DNA of 63,193 nt from NCBI RefSeq assembly GCF_003611735.1, contig NZ_RAWG01000012.1, positions 1-63,193 of the forward strand, given 5' to 3'. This document shows positions 8,170 to 16,408 of this stretch, piece after piece. Origin of the DNA: Corallococcus sicarius. GTDB taxonomy: Bacteria; Myxococcota; Myxococcia; Myxococcales; Myxococcaceae. The notes beneath the pieces were generated by a model. That model saw only the letters and a list, made by a program, of their open reading frames with translations, did not search any database and was not told where the DNA came from. Each line of letters opens with the position of its first letter. Within the stretch, counting starts at the first letter, position 1. The position numbers and the translations under genes are program-made.

Positions 8170-9898
8170 GGCGCTCGCGCTCGAAGACCTCCTCGTCCAC
8201 GGCCGTCCTCCGGGTCACCCCGTGGCCCGCCGCGACGAGCAGCTGCTGGACTTCGCCGCGCTCCAGGCCCGGGCCGCGGGCTGGCGCGCCGCCTTCCACG
8301 CGCACGGAGGCCTGCGGCACGCCCTCTTCCTGGAGGACACCTTCGACTTCGCCGCCGCGCTCCTGGGCGCGTGGCACGCGGGCGTGTGCGTCTACCTTCC
8401 CGCCGACGCGCGGCCCGCCACGCTGGACGCGCTCAGGGCCCACGTACACGGCTTCGCGGGCAGGGGCCCGGCGGGCCTGACGCCCCTCACGCCCGTGCCG
8501 GATGCCGTCGCGGACTTCCGTCCCCTGTCGCCGGACCTGGCCGCGCTGGTCGTCTACACGTCGGGCTCCAGCGGGGAGCCCACCGCCATCCCCAAGCGGC
8601 TGTCGCAGCTGTCCCGCGAGGTGGCGACGCTGGGGGCGCTGTTCGACGCCGAAGCCGGGGACGCGCCCGTGCTCGCCACCGTGTCGCACCAGCACATCTA
8701 CGGACTGCTGTTCCGGGTGCTGTGGCCGCTGGCGTCGGGCCGGCCCTTCGATGCGCACGGGCTGCCCTACCCGGAGGACATCGTGGCCGCGCTCAAGGCG
8801 GCGGGGCCCGCGCTGCTGGTGGCGAGCCCCGCGCACCTCAAGCGGCTGCCGGCCTCGCTGGACTGGGCCGCGGTGCGCGGGAACCTGCGCGGCCTGTTCT
8901 CCTCGGGCGGGCCGCTGAGCCCCGAAGCGCTCCAGGCCTGCCGCGACCTGCTGGGTCGGGCGCCGGTGGAGGTCTACGGCAGCTCTGAAACGGGAGGCGT
9001 CGCGTGGCGCAGGCGGGACACCGACGACGCCGCGTCGTGGCGGGTGATGCCGGGCGTGGAGGTGCGCGCCGGCTCCGGTTCCGGTTCCAGCTCTGGCTCC
9101 CCTGACGACGACGTGCTCGCCGTCCGCTCGCCCCACCTGGACCTGGCCGAAGGCGCGTGGTTCACGACGGAGGACCGGGCCCGGGCCGTGCCCGGCGGCT
9201 TCGAGCTGCTGGGGCGCCGCGACCGGCTGCTCAAGCTGGAGGAGAAGCGCGTGTCGCTGAGCGCCATGGAGCGGGCGCTGGTGGACGGGGGGCTTCTGCG
9301 CGAGGCGCGGGTGCTGCCCCTGGCGGACGGCCACCGGGTGACGCTGGCGGTGGTGGCGGTGCCGGACGCGGAGGGCTGGCGACTCCAGGAGGCAGGGGGC
9401 AGACGCTCCCTGAGCCAGGCGCTGCGCGAGAAGCTGGCCCCGCATTTCGAGTCCAGTGCCTTGCCGCGCCGGTTCCGATATCTGGAGGCCATGCCGGTCA
9501 ACCCGCAGGGCAAATCCACCGAAGCGGCGCTCGCCGCCCTCTTCGACCCCAGGCGTCCTCCCTTCCACGTGCTGGAGCGCACGGCCGAACGCGTGCTGCT
9601 GTCCGTGGAGGCGCAGGCGGGCTCGCCCTACTTCGACGGGCACTTCCCCGGCACGCCCATCCTGCCCGGCGTCGTGCAGTTGGAGTGGGCGCTGCTGCTG
9701 GGGCGGGAGCACTTCGCGCTGCCGCCGGACTTCCTGCGGATGGAGACGCTGAAGTTCCAGCAGGTCATCCCGCCCGACACGCGGCTGACGCTGGAGCTCA
9801 CCTGGGCGGCGGAGTCCGGACGGCTGGGGTTCAAGTTGACGTCGGACGCAGGCGCCCACGCCAGCGGCCGCATCGTGTTGGGTGGAGGGGTGGGATGA
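8162..9898 (+). CDS. apeH-apeI: Aryl-ACP AMP ligase fused to a hotdog dehydratase
   Basis: 578 aa, two enzymes in one chain. The first ~450 residues are an AMP-forming ligase: phosphate loop YTSGSSGEP near residue 131, GSSETGG motif, DRLLKLEEKRVS hinge and C-terminal catalytic lysine block PVNPQGKS. Residues ~460-578 are a hotdog-fold dehydratase/thioester enzyme with YFDGHFPGTPILPGV, the ApeI/FabZ-like active site region. The predicted roles are to activate the aromatic acid and load an ACP, and to dehydrate beta-hydroxyacyl intermediates. In E. coli APE these are separate proteins, so this is a fusion. ATGA overlap with the next gene. Confidence 0.85.
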   Translation: MAEALALEDLLVHGRPPGHPVARRDEQLLDFAALQARAAGWRAAFHAHGGLRHALFLEDTFDFAAALLGAWHAGVCVYLPADARPATLDALRAHVHGFAGRGPAGLTPLTPVPDAVADFRPLSPDLAALVVYTSGSSGEPTAIPKRLSQLSREVATLGALFDAEAGDAPVLATVSHQHIYGLLFRVLWPLASGRPFDAHGLPYPEDIVAALKAAGPALLVASPAHLKRLPASLDWAAVRGNLRGLFSSGGPLSPEALQACRDLLGRAPVEVYGSSETGGVAWRRRDTDDAASWRVMPGVEVRAGSGSGSSSGSPDDDVLAVRSPHLDLAEGAWFTTEDRARAVPGGFELLGRRDRLLKLEEKRVSLSAMERALVDGGLLREARVLPLADGHRVTLAVVAVPDAEGWRLQEAGGRRSLSQALREKLAPHFESSALPRRFRYLEAMPVNPQGKSTEAALAALFDPRRPPFHVLERTAERVLLSVEAQAGSPYFDGHFPGTPILPGVVQLEWALLLGREHFALPPDFLRMETLKFQQVIPPDTRLTLELTWAAESGRLGFKLTSDAGAHASGRIVLGGGVG

Positions 9899-10632
9899 AG
9901 GTCTGCGCGGTCATTCCGGTCTACAACCACGGCGAGGCCGTGGGCGCGGTGGTGAAGGCCGTGCGCGGCCATGGCCTGCCGTGCGTGCTGGTGGACGACG
10001 GCAGCGAGCCCGGCTGCGCGGCGGTGATGGACGGGCTCGCGCGCGAGGACAGCGCTGGCGTGGAGGTGGTCCGCCTGCCCCAGAACGAGGGCAAGGGCGG
10101 CGCGATGATGGCGGGCCTGCGCGCGGCGAAGGAGCGCGGCTACAGCCACGCGCTTCAAATCGACGCGGACGGCCAGCACGACGCCAGCGACATCCCGCGC
10201 TTCCTGGAGCTGGCGAAGGCGAGCCCCGACACGCTCGTGTGCGGCACCCCCGTCTACGACGAGTCGGTACCCAAGGGCCGGCTGTACGGCCGCTACGCCA
10301 CGCACATCTGGGTGTGGATCAACACGCTGTCGTTCGCCATCCGCGATTCGATGTGCGGCTTCCGCGTCTATCCGCTGGCGCCCACCGTGGCGCTCATCGA
10401 CTCGGTGCGCATCGGCAAGCGGATGGACTTCGACGTGGAGGTGCTGGTGCGCCTGTTCTGGCGCGGCATGCGCATCCTCAACCAGCCCACCAAGGTGCGC
10501 TACCCCACCGACGGCATCTCCCACTTCGACGTGCTCTGGGACAACGTGCGCATCTCCGGCATGCACGCCCGGCTCTTCTTCGGGATGCTGGTGCGGCTGC
10601 CCCTGCTCCTGTGGCGGAAGGTGGCGAGATGA
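9895..10632 (+). CDS. Family 2 glycosyltransferase
   Basis: 245 aa from ATG 9895, which overlaps the ligase stop (ATGA). It is a GT-A fold enzyme: AVIPVYNHG start, VDDGS, and QIDADGQHD with the metal-binding aspartates. It resembles dolichyl-phosphate mannosyltransferase-type and polyprenyl-sugar transferases. In E. coli-type APE clusters the equivalent ApeJ is a glycosyltransferase/acyltransferase fusion; here the two halves are separate coupled genes. It probably adds a sugar to the polyene lipid, which is inference from the cluster. The longer open frame back to 9157 is a shadow of the ligase. Confidence 0.85.
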   Translation: MKVCAVIPVYNHGEAVGAVVKAVRGHGLPCVLVDDGSEPGCAAVMDGLAREDSAGVEVVRLPQNEGKGGAMMAGLRAAKERGYSHALQIDADGQHDASDIPRFLELAKASPDTLVCGTPVYDESVPKGRLYGRYATHIWVWINTLSFAIRDSMCGFRVYPLAPTVALIDSVRIGKRMDFDVEVLVRLFWRGMRILNQPTKVRYPTDGISHFDVLWDNVRISGMHARLFFGMLVRLPLLLWRKVAR

Positions 10633-11576
10633 AGTCCCGCCACTGGGCGGAGATGGGGGAGACGACCTTCGTCGCCGGCATCTGGATCCTCTATTGGGTC
10701 CACCGGCTGCTGGGCCGCTGGCCCTTCCGCGTCTGCCTCTACCCGGTGGTGTTGACGCATTGGCTCAGCCGGCCGCTCTTGCGCCAGGCGTCGCTCCAGT
10801 ACCTGGACCGGCTGGAGGCCGCGACGGGGGCGCTGGGCCACAAGCCCCACTGGCGCGACAGCGTGCGCCACGTGGTGGCCTTCGCGGAGACGATGCTGGA
10901 CAAGCTGCTCGCCGTCAGCGGGCGCTACCGCTTCGAGCGCGTGCGCACCGAAGGGCGCGAGGAGTTCTACGAGGCGGCGAAGGCGGGCCGGGGCGGCGTC
11001 ATCGTCACCGCGCACATGGGCTGCCTGGAATTGTGCCGTTCCATGGCGGAGCGGCGCGGCGAGGTGAAGCTCAACATCCTGGTGCACACGCTGCACGCGG
11101 AGCAGTTCAACCGCCTGCTCAAGCGCCTCAACCCGGAGAACGACTTCCGGCTGATGGAAGTCACGGACATGGGCCCGGCCACCGCCGTCGCCCTGAACGA
11201 GCGCGTGGAGGCCGGCGAGTTCGTGGTCATCGCGGGCGACCGCATCCCGGTGAATGCCAGCCAGACCGTGCGCGTCGACTTCCTGGGCCACTCCGCGCCC
11301 TTCCCCGTGGGTCCCTACGTGCTGGCGTCGCTGCTCAAGTGTCCGCTGTACCTGCTCGGGTGCATCCACGAGGGGGACGGCTACACCATCCACTTCGAGC
11401 GGCTCTTCGAGCGCGTCGTCCTTCCCCGGGGCAAGCGCGAGGCCGCGCTCACCGACTGCGCGCGCCACTACGCCGGCCAGGTGACGGCGCTCCTCAAGCG
11501 CGCGCCCTACGACTGGTTCAACTTCTTTCCCTTCTGGGATCAGGTGAATGTCTCCGCGAAGCCCCCCACTCTCTGA
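10629..11576 (+). CDS. Lauroyl/myristoyl-type acyltransferase
   Basis: 315 aa, LpxL/HtrB-like superfamily. A membrane anchor lies near residues 10-45, the HX4-type motif reads AHMGCLE (H then E), and a second block contains GDRIPVN; the tail FNFFPFWD fits this family. It should transfer the polyene or a fatty acyl chain to the lipid anchor. ATG 10629 overlaps the glycosyltransferase stop (ATGA), and the end overlaps the ammonia-lyase start by 29 nt. It corresponds to the acyltransferase half of an ApeJ-type protein. Confidence 0.8.
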   Translation: MKSRHWAEMGETTFVAGIWILYWVHRLLGRWPFRVCLYPVVLTHWLSRPLLRQASLQYLDRLEAATGALGHKPHWRDSVRHVVAFAETMLDKLLAVSGRYRFERVRTEGREEFYEAAKAGRGGVIVTAHMGCLELCRSMAERRGEVKLNILVHTLHAEQFNRLLKRLNPENDFRLMEVTDMGPATAVALNERVEAGEFVVIAGDRIPVNASQTVRVDFLGHSAPFPVGPYVLASLLKCPLYLLGCIHEGDGYTIHFERLFERVVLPRGKREAALTDCARHYAGQVTALLKRAPYDWFNFFPFWDQVNVSAKPPTL

Positions 11577-13107
11577 CCTTCCCGTGCGGTTCGACGGCGG
11601 ACGGCTGACCCTCGAGGACGTGGGCGCGCTGGCGCGGCGTGAGCGCCCCGCCGAGCTGGGCATCGCCCCCGCCTTCCGCCAGCGCATCGCGAAGGGCGCC
11701 GCGTTCCTGGACCGGCTCCTGGCGGAGGACGGCGTCATCTACGGCGTCACCACCGGCTACGGCGACTCCGTGACGGTGTCCATCCCGCCCGCGCTCGTCG
11801 CGGAATTGCCGCACCACCTCTACACGTACCACGGCATCGGCGCGGGCCGGTTCCTCACGCCCGAGGAGACGCGCGCGGTGCTGGCCACGCGGCTGGCTTC
11901 GCTGTGCCAGGGCTTCTCCGGCGTGGGCGTGCCGCTGCTCACCCAGCTGGAATTGCTCCTCCAGCACGACGTGCTGCCCATGATTCCCGCCGAGGGCTCC
12001 GTGGGCGCGAGCGGCGACCTCACGCCCCTGTCCTACGTGGCGGCGGTGCTGTGCGGCGAGCGCGACGTGTGGCACCGGGGCGAGCGGCGTCCCGCGGCGC
12101 AGGTGCTTTCGTCGCTGGGGATTGCGCCGCTCAAGCTGCGGCCGAAGGAGGGGCTGGCCATCATGAACGGCACCGCCGTGATGACGGCCCTGGCGTGCCT
12201 GGCGTGGGAGCGGGCGGAGTACGTGTCCCGGCTGGCCACGCGGCTGACGGCGTTCAACGTGCTGGCGAGCGCCGGCAACGCGCACCACTTCGACGAGACG
12301 CTCTTCGCGGCCAAGCCCCACGCGGGCCAGCAGCGCGTGGCGGCGCGGCTGCGCGCGGACCTCGTGTCGGACCGGCCGTCGCGCAACGAGCAGCGGCTCC
12401 AGGACCGGTACTCGCTGCGGTGCGCGCCGCACGTCATCGGCGTGCTGGAGGACGCGCTGCCCTTCTTCCGCACGCAGATTGAAAACGAGCTGAACAGCGC
12501 CAACGACAACCCGCTCATCGACCCCGACGGCGAGCGCGTGCTGCACGGCGGCCACTTCTACGGCGGGCACATCGCCTTCGCCATGGACGGGCTGAAGACG
12601 GCGGTGGCCAACGTGGCGGACCTGTTGGACAGGCAGCTCGCGCTGCTCGTGGACCCGCGCTTCAACCACGGGCTGCCCGCCAACCTCTCCGCGTCCACGG
12701 GCCCAAGAGCGGCCATCAACCACGGCCTCAAGGCGGCGCAGATCAGCGTCTCCGCGTGGACGGCGGAGGCGCTCAAGCAGACGATGCCCGCGTCCGTCTT
12801 CTCCCGCTCCACCGAGTGCCACAACCAGGACAAGGTCAGCATGGGCACCATCGCCGCGCGCGACTGCCTGCGCGTGCTGGAGCTGACCGAGCAGGTGGTG
12901 GCCGCGATGCTCATCGCCGCCCGGCAGGGCGTCACCCTGCGCCAGCGGTTGGACCCGGACGCGAAGCCCGGCCCCGCGCTGGCCCGGATGCAGGCGGACC
13001 TGGAAGCGCGCATCCCGCTGCTGGTGGAGGACCGCGCGCTGGATGGGGAGCTGCAGGCGCTGCTCGTCGCCATCCGCCGTCGGGAGTGGAGCCTGCATGA
13101 AGCCTGA
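11548..13107 (+). CDS. Aromatic amino acid ammonia-lyase (HAL/TAL type)
   Basis: 519-aa MIO-cofactor lyase. The MIO triad A154-S155-G156 is present in GSVGASGDLTPLSY, and the catalytic Tyr block VTTGYGDS and ENELNSANDNPL are intact. The selectivity segment aligned by eye with HutH reads LYTYHG, with Tyr-His where HutH has Ser-His. With no hut genes nearby and a place inside a pigment operon, I infer tyrosine or phenylalanine ammonia-lyase activity giving coumarate or cinnamate as aryl starter. The first ~29 nt overlap the acyltransferase, and the thioesterase begins 11 nt before its stop. Substrate is not proven by sequence. Confidence 0.88.
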   Translation: MSPRSPPLSDLPVRFDGGRLTLEDVGALARRERPAELGIAPAFRQRIAKGAAFLDRLLAEDGVIYGVTTGYGDSVTVSIPPALVAELPHHLYTYHGIGAGRFLTPEETRAVLATRLASLCQGFSGVGVPLLTQLELLLQHDVLPMIPAEGSVGASGDLTPLSYVAAVLCGERDVWHRGERRPAAQVLSSLGIAPLKLRPKEGLAIMNGTAVMTALACLAWERAEYVSRLATRLTAFNVLASAGNAHHFDETLFAAKPHAGQQRVAARLRADLVSDRPSRNEQRLQDRYSLRCAPHVIGVLEDALPFFRTQIENELNSANDNPLIDPDGERVLHGGHFYGGHIAFAMDGLKTAVANVADLLDRQLALLVDPRFNHGLPANLSASTGPRAAINHGLKAAQISVSAWTAEALKQTMPASVFSRSTECHNQDKVSMGTIAARDCLRVLELTEQVVAAMLIAARQGVTLRQRLDPDAKPGPALARMQADLEARIPLLVEDRALDGELQALLVAIRRREWSLHEA

Positions 13108-13516
13108 CCTGAGCTGCGAAATCGAAATCGAACCGCCGTTCCACGACTTCGACATGATGGAGATCGTCTGGCACGGCCACTACGTGAAGTACCTGGAGCT
13201 GGCGCGCTGCGCGCTGATGCGCCGCTTCGACTACGACTACCCGCAGATGCGCGAGTCAGGCTACGGCTGGCCCGTGGTGGACATGCGGCTGAAGTACGTG
13301 TCGCCCATCTCCTACAAGCAGAAGATCATCGTGCGCGTTGAGATCACCGAGTGGGAGAACCGGCTGCGCTTCGACTACGTGCTGCGCGACGCGGCCACCG
13401 GGCGCAAGGTGAACCAGGCCCACACCCTCCAGGTGGCGGTGTCCCTGGCCACGGGGGAGATGCAGTTCGTCTGCCCGGAGATCCTCTGGAAGAAGCTGGG
13501 AGTGTGGCCCGAATGA
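13097..13516 (+). CDS. apeK: 4-hydroxybenzoyl-CoA thioesterase-like hotdog protein
   Basis: 139 aa from ATG 13097, within the last 11 nt of the lyase gene. Hotdog fold of the YbgC/4HBT type with the FHDFDMMEIVWHGHYVKYLE block; the Asp and the following active-site region are conserved. It probably releases or edits stalled acyl-ACP intermediates in polyene synthesis, as thioesterases do in APE clusters. The stop overlaps the LolA-like gene (ATGA). Confidence 0.82.
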   Translation: MKPDLSCEIEIEPPFHDFDMMEIVWHGHYVKYLELARCALMRRFDYDYPQMRESGYGWPVVDMRLKYVSPISYKQKIIVRVEITEWENRLRFDYVLRDAATGRKVNQAHTLQVAVSLATGEMQFVCPEILWKKLGVWPE

Positions 13517-14121
13517 AGCCCCTCGTCCTGGTGGCCTGCCTGCTGATGGGCCTGAGCGCCCACGCCGCGGACCTGGTGAAGGACGTGCGCGCGCGGCTGG
13601 TGGACGCGCCGCTCGTGCGCGGGAAGTTCGAACAGAAGAAGACGGTGGCGGGCTTCAAGAAGCCGCTGGTGTCGAAGGGGGACTTCCTCCTCGCCCGCGA
13701 CCAGGGCGTGCTCTGGAACACGCGCACGCCCTTCGCCTCCACGCTGACGCTCACGCGCAAGTCCCTGAGCGCCGAACAGGGCGCGGGCGGCGCGGCCTAC
13801 CACCTGGACTCCACGAAGGAGCCAGCGCTGGCGGCCATGAATGAGCTGCTCTTCGCGCTGCTCGCGGGTGACGTGGCCACGCTCCAGCAGCGCTTCAAGG
13901 TGGAGGGCGCGCTGGTGGGCCCCACCGGTTGGAAGCTGGAGCTGACGCCCACGGACGCGGGGCTCGCGCGCGTCTTCAAACACATCCGCATGGAGGGCGA
14001 CGGGTACGTGCGCCAGGTGCACCTGGAGGAGACCCGCGGGGATTCCAGCGTCATCCTGTTCGACGCGCTGGCCCAGACGCCGCCACCGGATGCCACGGAA
14101 GCCGGGCGCCTTGGCAAATAG
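13513..14121 (+). CDS. apeL: LolA-like outer membrane lipid carrier
   Basis: 202 aa with a cleavable signal peptide (basic MK, hydrophobic core to residue ~17, AHA|AD cleavage). The mature part matches LolA-related carriers in APE operons: VRGKFEQKK, GDFLLARDQGVLWNT. It should shuttle the aryl polyene lipid across the periplasm. ATG 13513 overlaps the thioesterase stop and the MMPL gene starts 32 nt before its end. Confidence 0.82.
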   Translation: MKPLVLVACLLMGLSAHAADLVKDVRARLVDAPLVRGKFEQKKTVAGFKKPLVSKGDFLLARDQGVLWNTRTPFASTLTLTRKSLSAEQGAGGAAYHLDSTKEPALAAMNELLFALLAGDVATLQQRFKVEGALVGPTGWKLELTPTDAGLARVFKHIRMEGDGYVRQVHLEETRGDSSVILFDALAQTPPPDATEAGRLGK

Positions 14122-16408
14122 GCTGGCCATCCTCTGGGCGCTGGTCGTCCTCGCGGTGGGCGTGCACCAGGTGTCCTTCTGGCGCGGGGCCCACCTGGAC
14201 ACCGACGTGCTCGCGCTCCTGCCGGAGGATGAGCAGGCGCCGGAGGTGGACGCCGCCACGCGCAGGCTCGCGGACGAGGCCGGCCGGCAGGTGGTGCTGC
14301 TGGTGGGCGCGAAGGACTGGACGGCCGCGCAGCAGGCGGCGGACGCGGCCACCCAGGCGCTGGGACAGTCCGGCGATGTGCTGGAGCCCGCCGTGGTGGA
14401 CACGTCCGCGCTCGACCAGGCGGTGGACTTCTACCGGCCTTACAGAGACCGGCTGCTCACGCCCTCGCAGCGGCAATGGCTCACGCGGGCGACGCCGGAC
14501 GAGTTGGGCGGCACGGCGCTGATGAAGCTGTACCAGCCCGCGGGCGCGCAGCTGACGGACTGGAACGTGGATCCGCTGGGGCTGTGGCCGGACTGGTGGC
14601 AGGCCCGCGCGGCGGAGACGTCCGCGCGGCCTCGCGACGGGCGCCTGTGGCTGTCGGGCGAGGGGCGCGAGTGGGTGCTGCTCACCTGGAAGAGCAAGGT
14701 GTCCGCCTTCGCGCTGGGAGACGGCGCGCGCGTCACCGCCGCGGTGGAGCGGGCGCGCTCGCGCGTGGAGACGGCGGTGCCCGGTGGACGGCTGGTGGCC
14801 GCGGGCGTGCCGCTGTACGCGGAGGCCGCCGCCGCCCAGGCGAGCTGGGAGATGTCCACCATCGGCTTCGGCTCGCTCGCGGCGGTGCTGCTGCTGGTGT
14901 GGCTGACGTTCCGGTCGCTGCGCCCCATCCTGCTCGTGGGCGTGTCGCTGCTGTTGGGCTGCGCGGTGGCGCTCACGGTCACCGCGCTCCTCTTCGACCG
15001 CGTGCACCTGCTCACGCTGGTGTTCGGCTCCAGCCTCGTGGGCGTGGCGGAGGACTACGGCTTCCACTACTTCGCCGCGCGCCAGGGCAAGGCCCCTTCG
15101 GAGCGCGGCCCGGTGATGCGCTCGCTCCTGCCCGGCATGGCGCTGGCGCTCATCACCAGCGTGGTGGCGTACCTCGCGCTGGGCGTCGCGCCCTTCCCCG
15201 GCTTGAGGCAGATGGCGGTGTTCTCCGCCGCGGGCCTCACCGCCGCGTTCCTCACGGTGGTGTGCTGGTTCCCGTCCCTGGACCGGGGCGCCCTGCCCGT
15301 CACCGCCTTCTCCGAGCGCTTCTCCGCTTCCATCACCCGCTGGCCGCGCGTCACGTCCACCCGGGGCTGGTGGCTGACGGGCGCGGGGCTCGCGGTGCTC
15401 GTGGCCGTGGGACTCTTCCGGCTGAAGCCCCAGGACGACCTGCGCCAGTTGCAGGGCGCGCCCCCGAACCTCATCGCCGACCAGCGCGAGCTGGGGCGCC
15501 TCTTGGGACTGCCCAGCCCCGCGCAGTTCTTCCTCGTGGAGGGGGACAGCGACGAACAGGTGCTGGCGCGCGAGGCGGCGCTGAAGCAGCGGTTGGATCC
15601 GCTCGTTACCCAGAAGGTGTTCGCGGGCTACCGCGCCGTGTCCGACTGGCTTCCCTCCGAAGCCCAGCAGCGCGAGGACGCGGCCCTGAGCGCTCGCGCG
15701 GAGGCGCAGGCCGTGGCCGCCGTCGCCGCCTCCACGGGCGAGGCCCCCACGCGCGCCGCGTTCGCGCAAACGCCGCTCACCCCCTCTCGCTTCCTCGCCG
15801 GGCCCGCCGCCTCCGCCATCCGGCAGCAGTGGCTGGGGACGCTGGGCGCCCGGCAGTACAGCGTCCTCATGCTGCGCGGCCTCAACGACCCGAAGGTGCT
15901 GCCCCGGCTGGAGGCCGTCGCGCAGGGGCTGGAGGGCATCCGCTGGGTGGACAAGACGGCGGAGATCTCCGGCCTGCTCGGACGCTACCGGCGCATCATG
16001 GGCGGGCTCATCGCCGCGGGCTACATCGCGGTGCTGCTCACGCTCATGGCCCGCTTCGGGCGCCAGGCGTGGCGCGCGTGGCTGCCGTCCGTGCTGGGCA
16101 CGCTCCTCACGCTCGCCCTCTTCGGCTGGGTGGGCGCGCCCCTGCAGCTCTTCACCGTGCTGGGATTGGTGCTGCTGCTGGGCATGGGCGTGGACTACGG
16201 CATCTTCCTTCTGGAGCACCCCGGTGACGGCTCCGCGTGGCTCGCGGTGGCGCTGGCCGGCGTGAGCACGCTCCTGTCCTTCGGCCTGCTGGCGCTGTCG
16301 GCCACGCCGGCCCTTCGCTCGTTCGGTCTCGCCATGCTGCTGGGCGAGGTCACCATCTGGATCCTCACCCCTTGTTTCCGACTCCCAACCAGGAAAGCCA
16401 CACCTTGA
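14090..16408 (+). CDS. apeM: MMPL/RND-type exporter
   Basis: 772-aa polytopic membrane protein with two RND halves. One N-terminal membrane helix is followed by a periplasmic domain, a block of about five helices (residues ~255-400), a second periplasmic domain and a final block of helices (residues ~640-765). Conserved GVAEDYGFHYF and GMGVDYGIFLLEHP carry the Asp-Tyr pairs of the proton relay. It is the predicted extractor of the polyene lipid from the inner membrane to the LolA-like carrier encoded just upstream. The stop overlaps the TTG of the next gene. Confidence 0.88.
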   Translation: MPRKPGALANRLAILWALVVLAVGVHQVSFWRGAHLDTDVLALLPEDEQAPEVDAATRRLADEAGRQVVLLVGAKDWTAAQQAADAATQALGQSGDVLEPAVVDTSALDQAVDFYRPYRDRLLTPSQRQWLTRATPDELGGTALMKLYQPAGAQLTDWNVDPLGLWPDWWQARAAETSARPRDGRLWLSGEGREWVLLTWKSKVSAFALGDGARVTAAVERARSRVETAVPGGRLVAAGVPLYAEAAAAQASWEMSTIGFGSLAAVLLLVWLTFRSLRPILLVGVSLLLGCAVALTVTALLFDRVHLLTLVFGSSLVGVAEDYGFHYFAARQGKAPSERGPVMRSLLPGMALALITSVVAYLALGVAPFPGLRQMAVFSAAGLTAAFLTVVCWFPSLDRGALPVTAFSERFSASITRWPRVTSTRGWWLTGAGLAVLVAVGLFRLKPQDDLRQLQGAPPNLIADQRELGRLLGLPSPAQFFLVEGDSDEQVLAREAALKQRLDPLVTQKVFAGYRAVSDWLPSEAQQREDAALSARAEAQAVAAVAASTGEAPTRAAFAQTPLTPSRFLAGPAASAIRQQWLGTLGARQYSVLMLRGLNDPKVLPRLEAVAQGLEGIRWVDKTAEISGLLGRYRRIMGGLIAAGYIAVLLTLMARFGRQAWRAWLPSVLGTLLTLALFGWVGAPLQLFTVLGLVLLLGMGVDYGIFLLEHPGDGSAWLAVALAGVSTLLSFGLLALSATPALRSFGLAMLLGEVTIWILTPCFRLPTRKATP

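Noticed and set aside
11548-13107. Histidine utilisation hutH
   Set aside because: No hutU, hutI or hutG genes nearby; the gene overlaps pigment genes on both sides and has a different selectivity segment.
14051-16219. 722-codon open frame on the minus strand opposite the MMPL exporter
   Set aside because: Its translation is His/Arg/Gly-rich and lacks any fold or motif; it is the antisense shadow of a very GC-rich gene.
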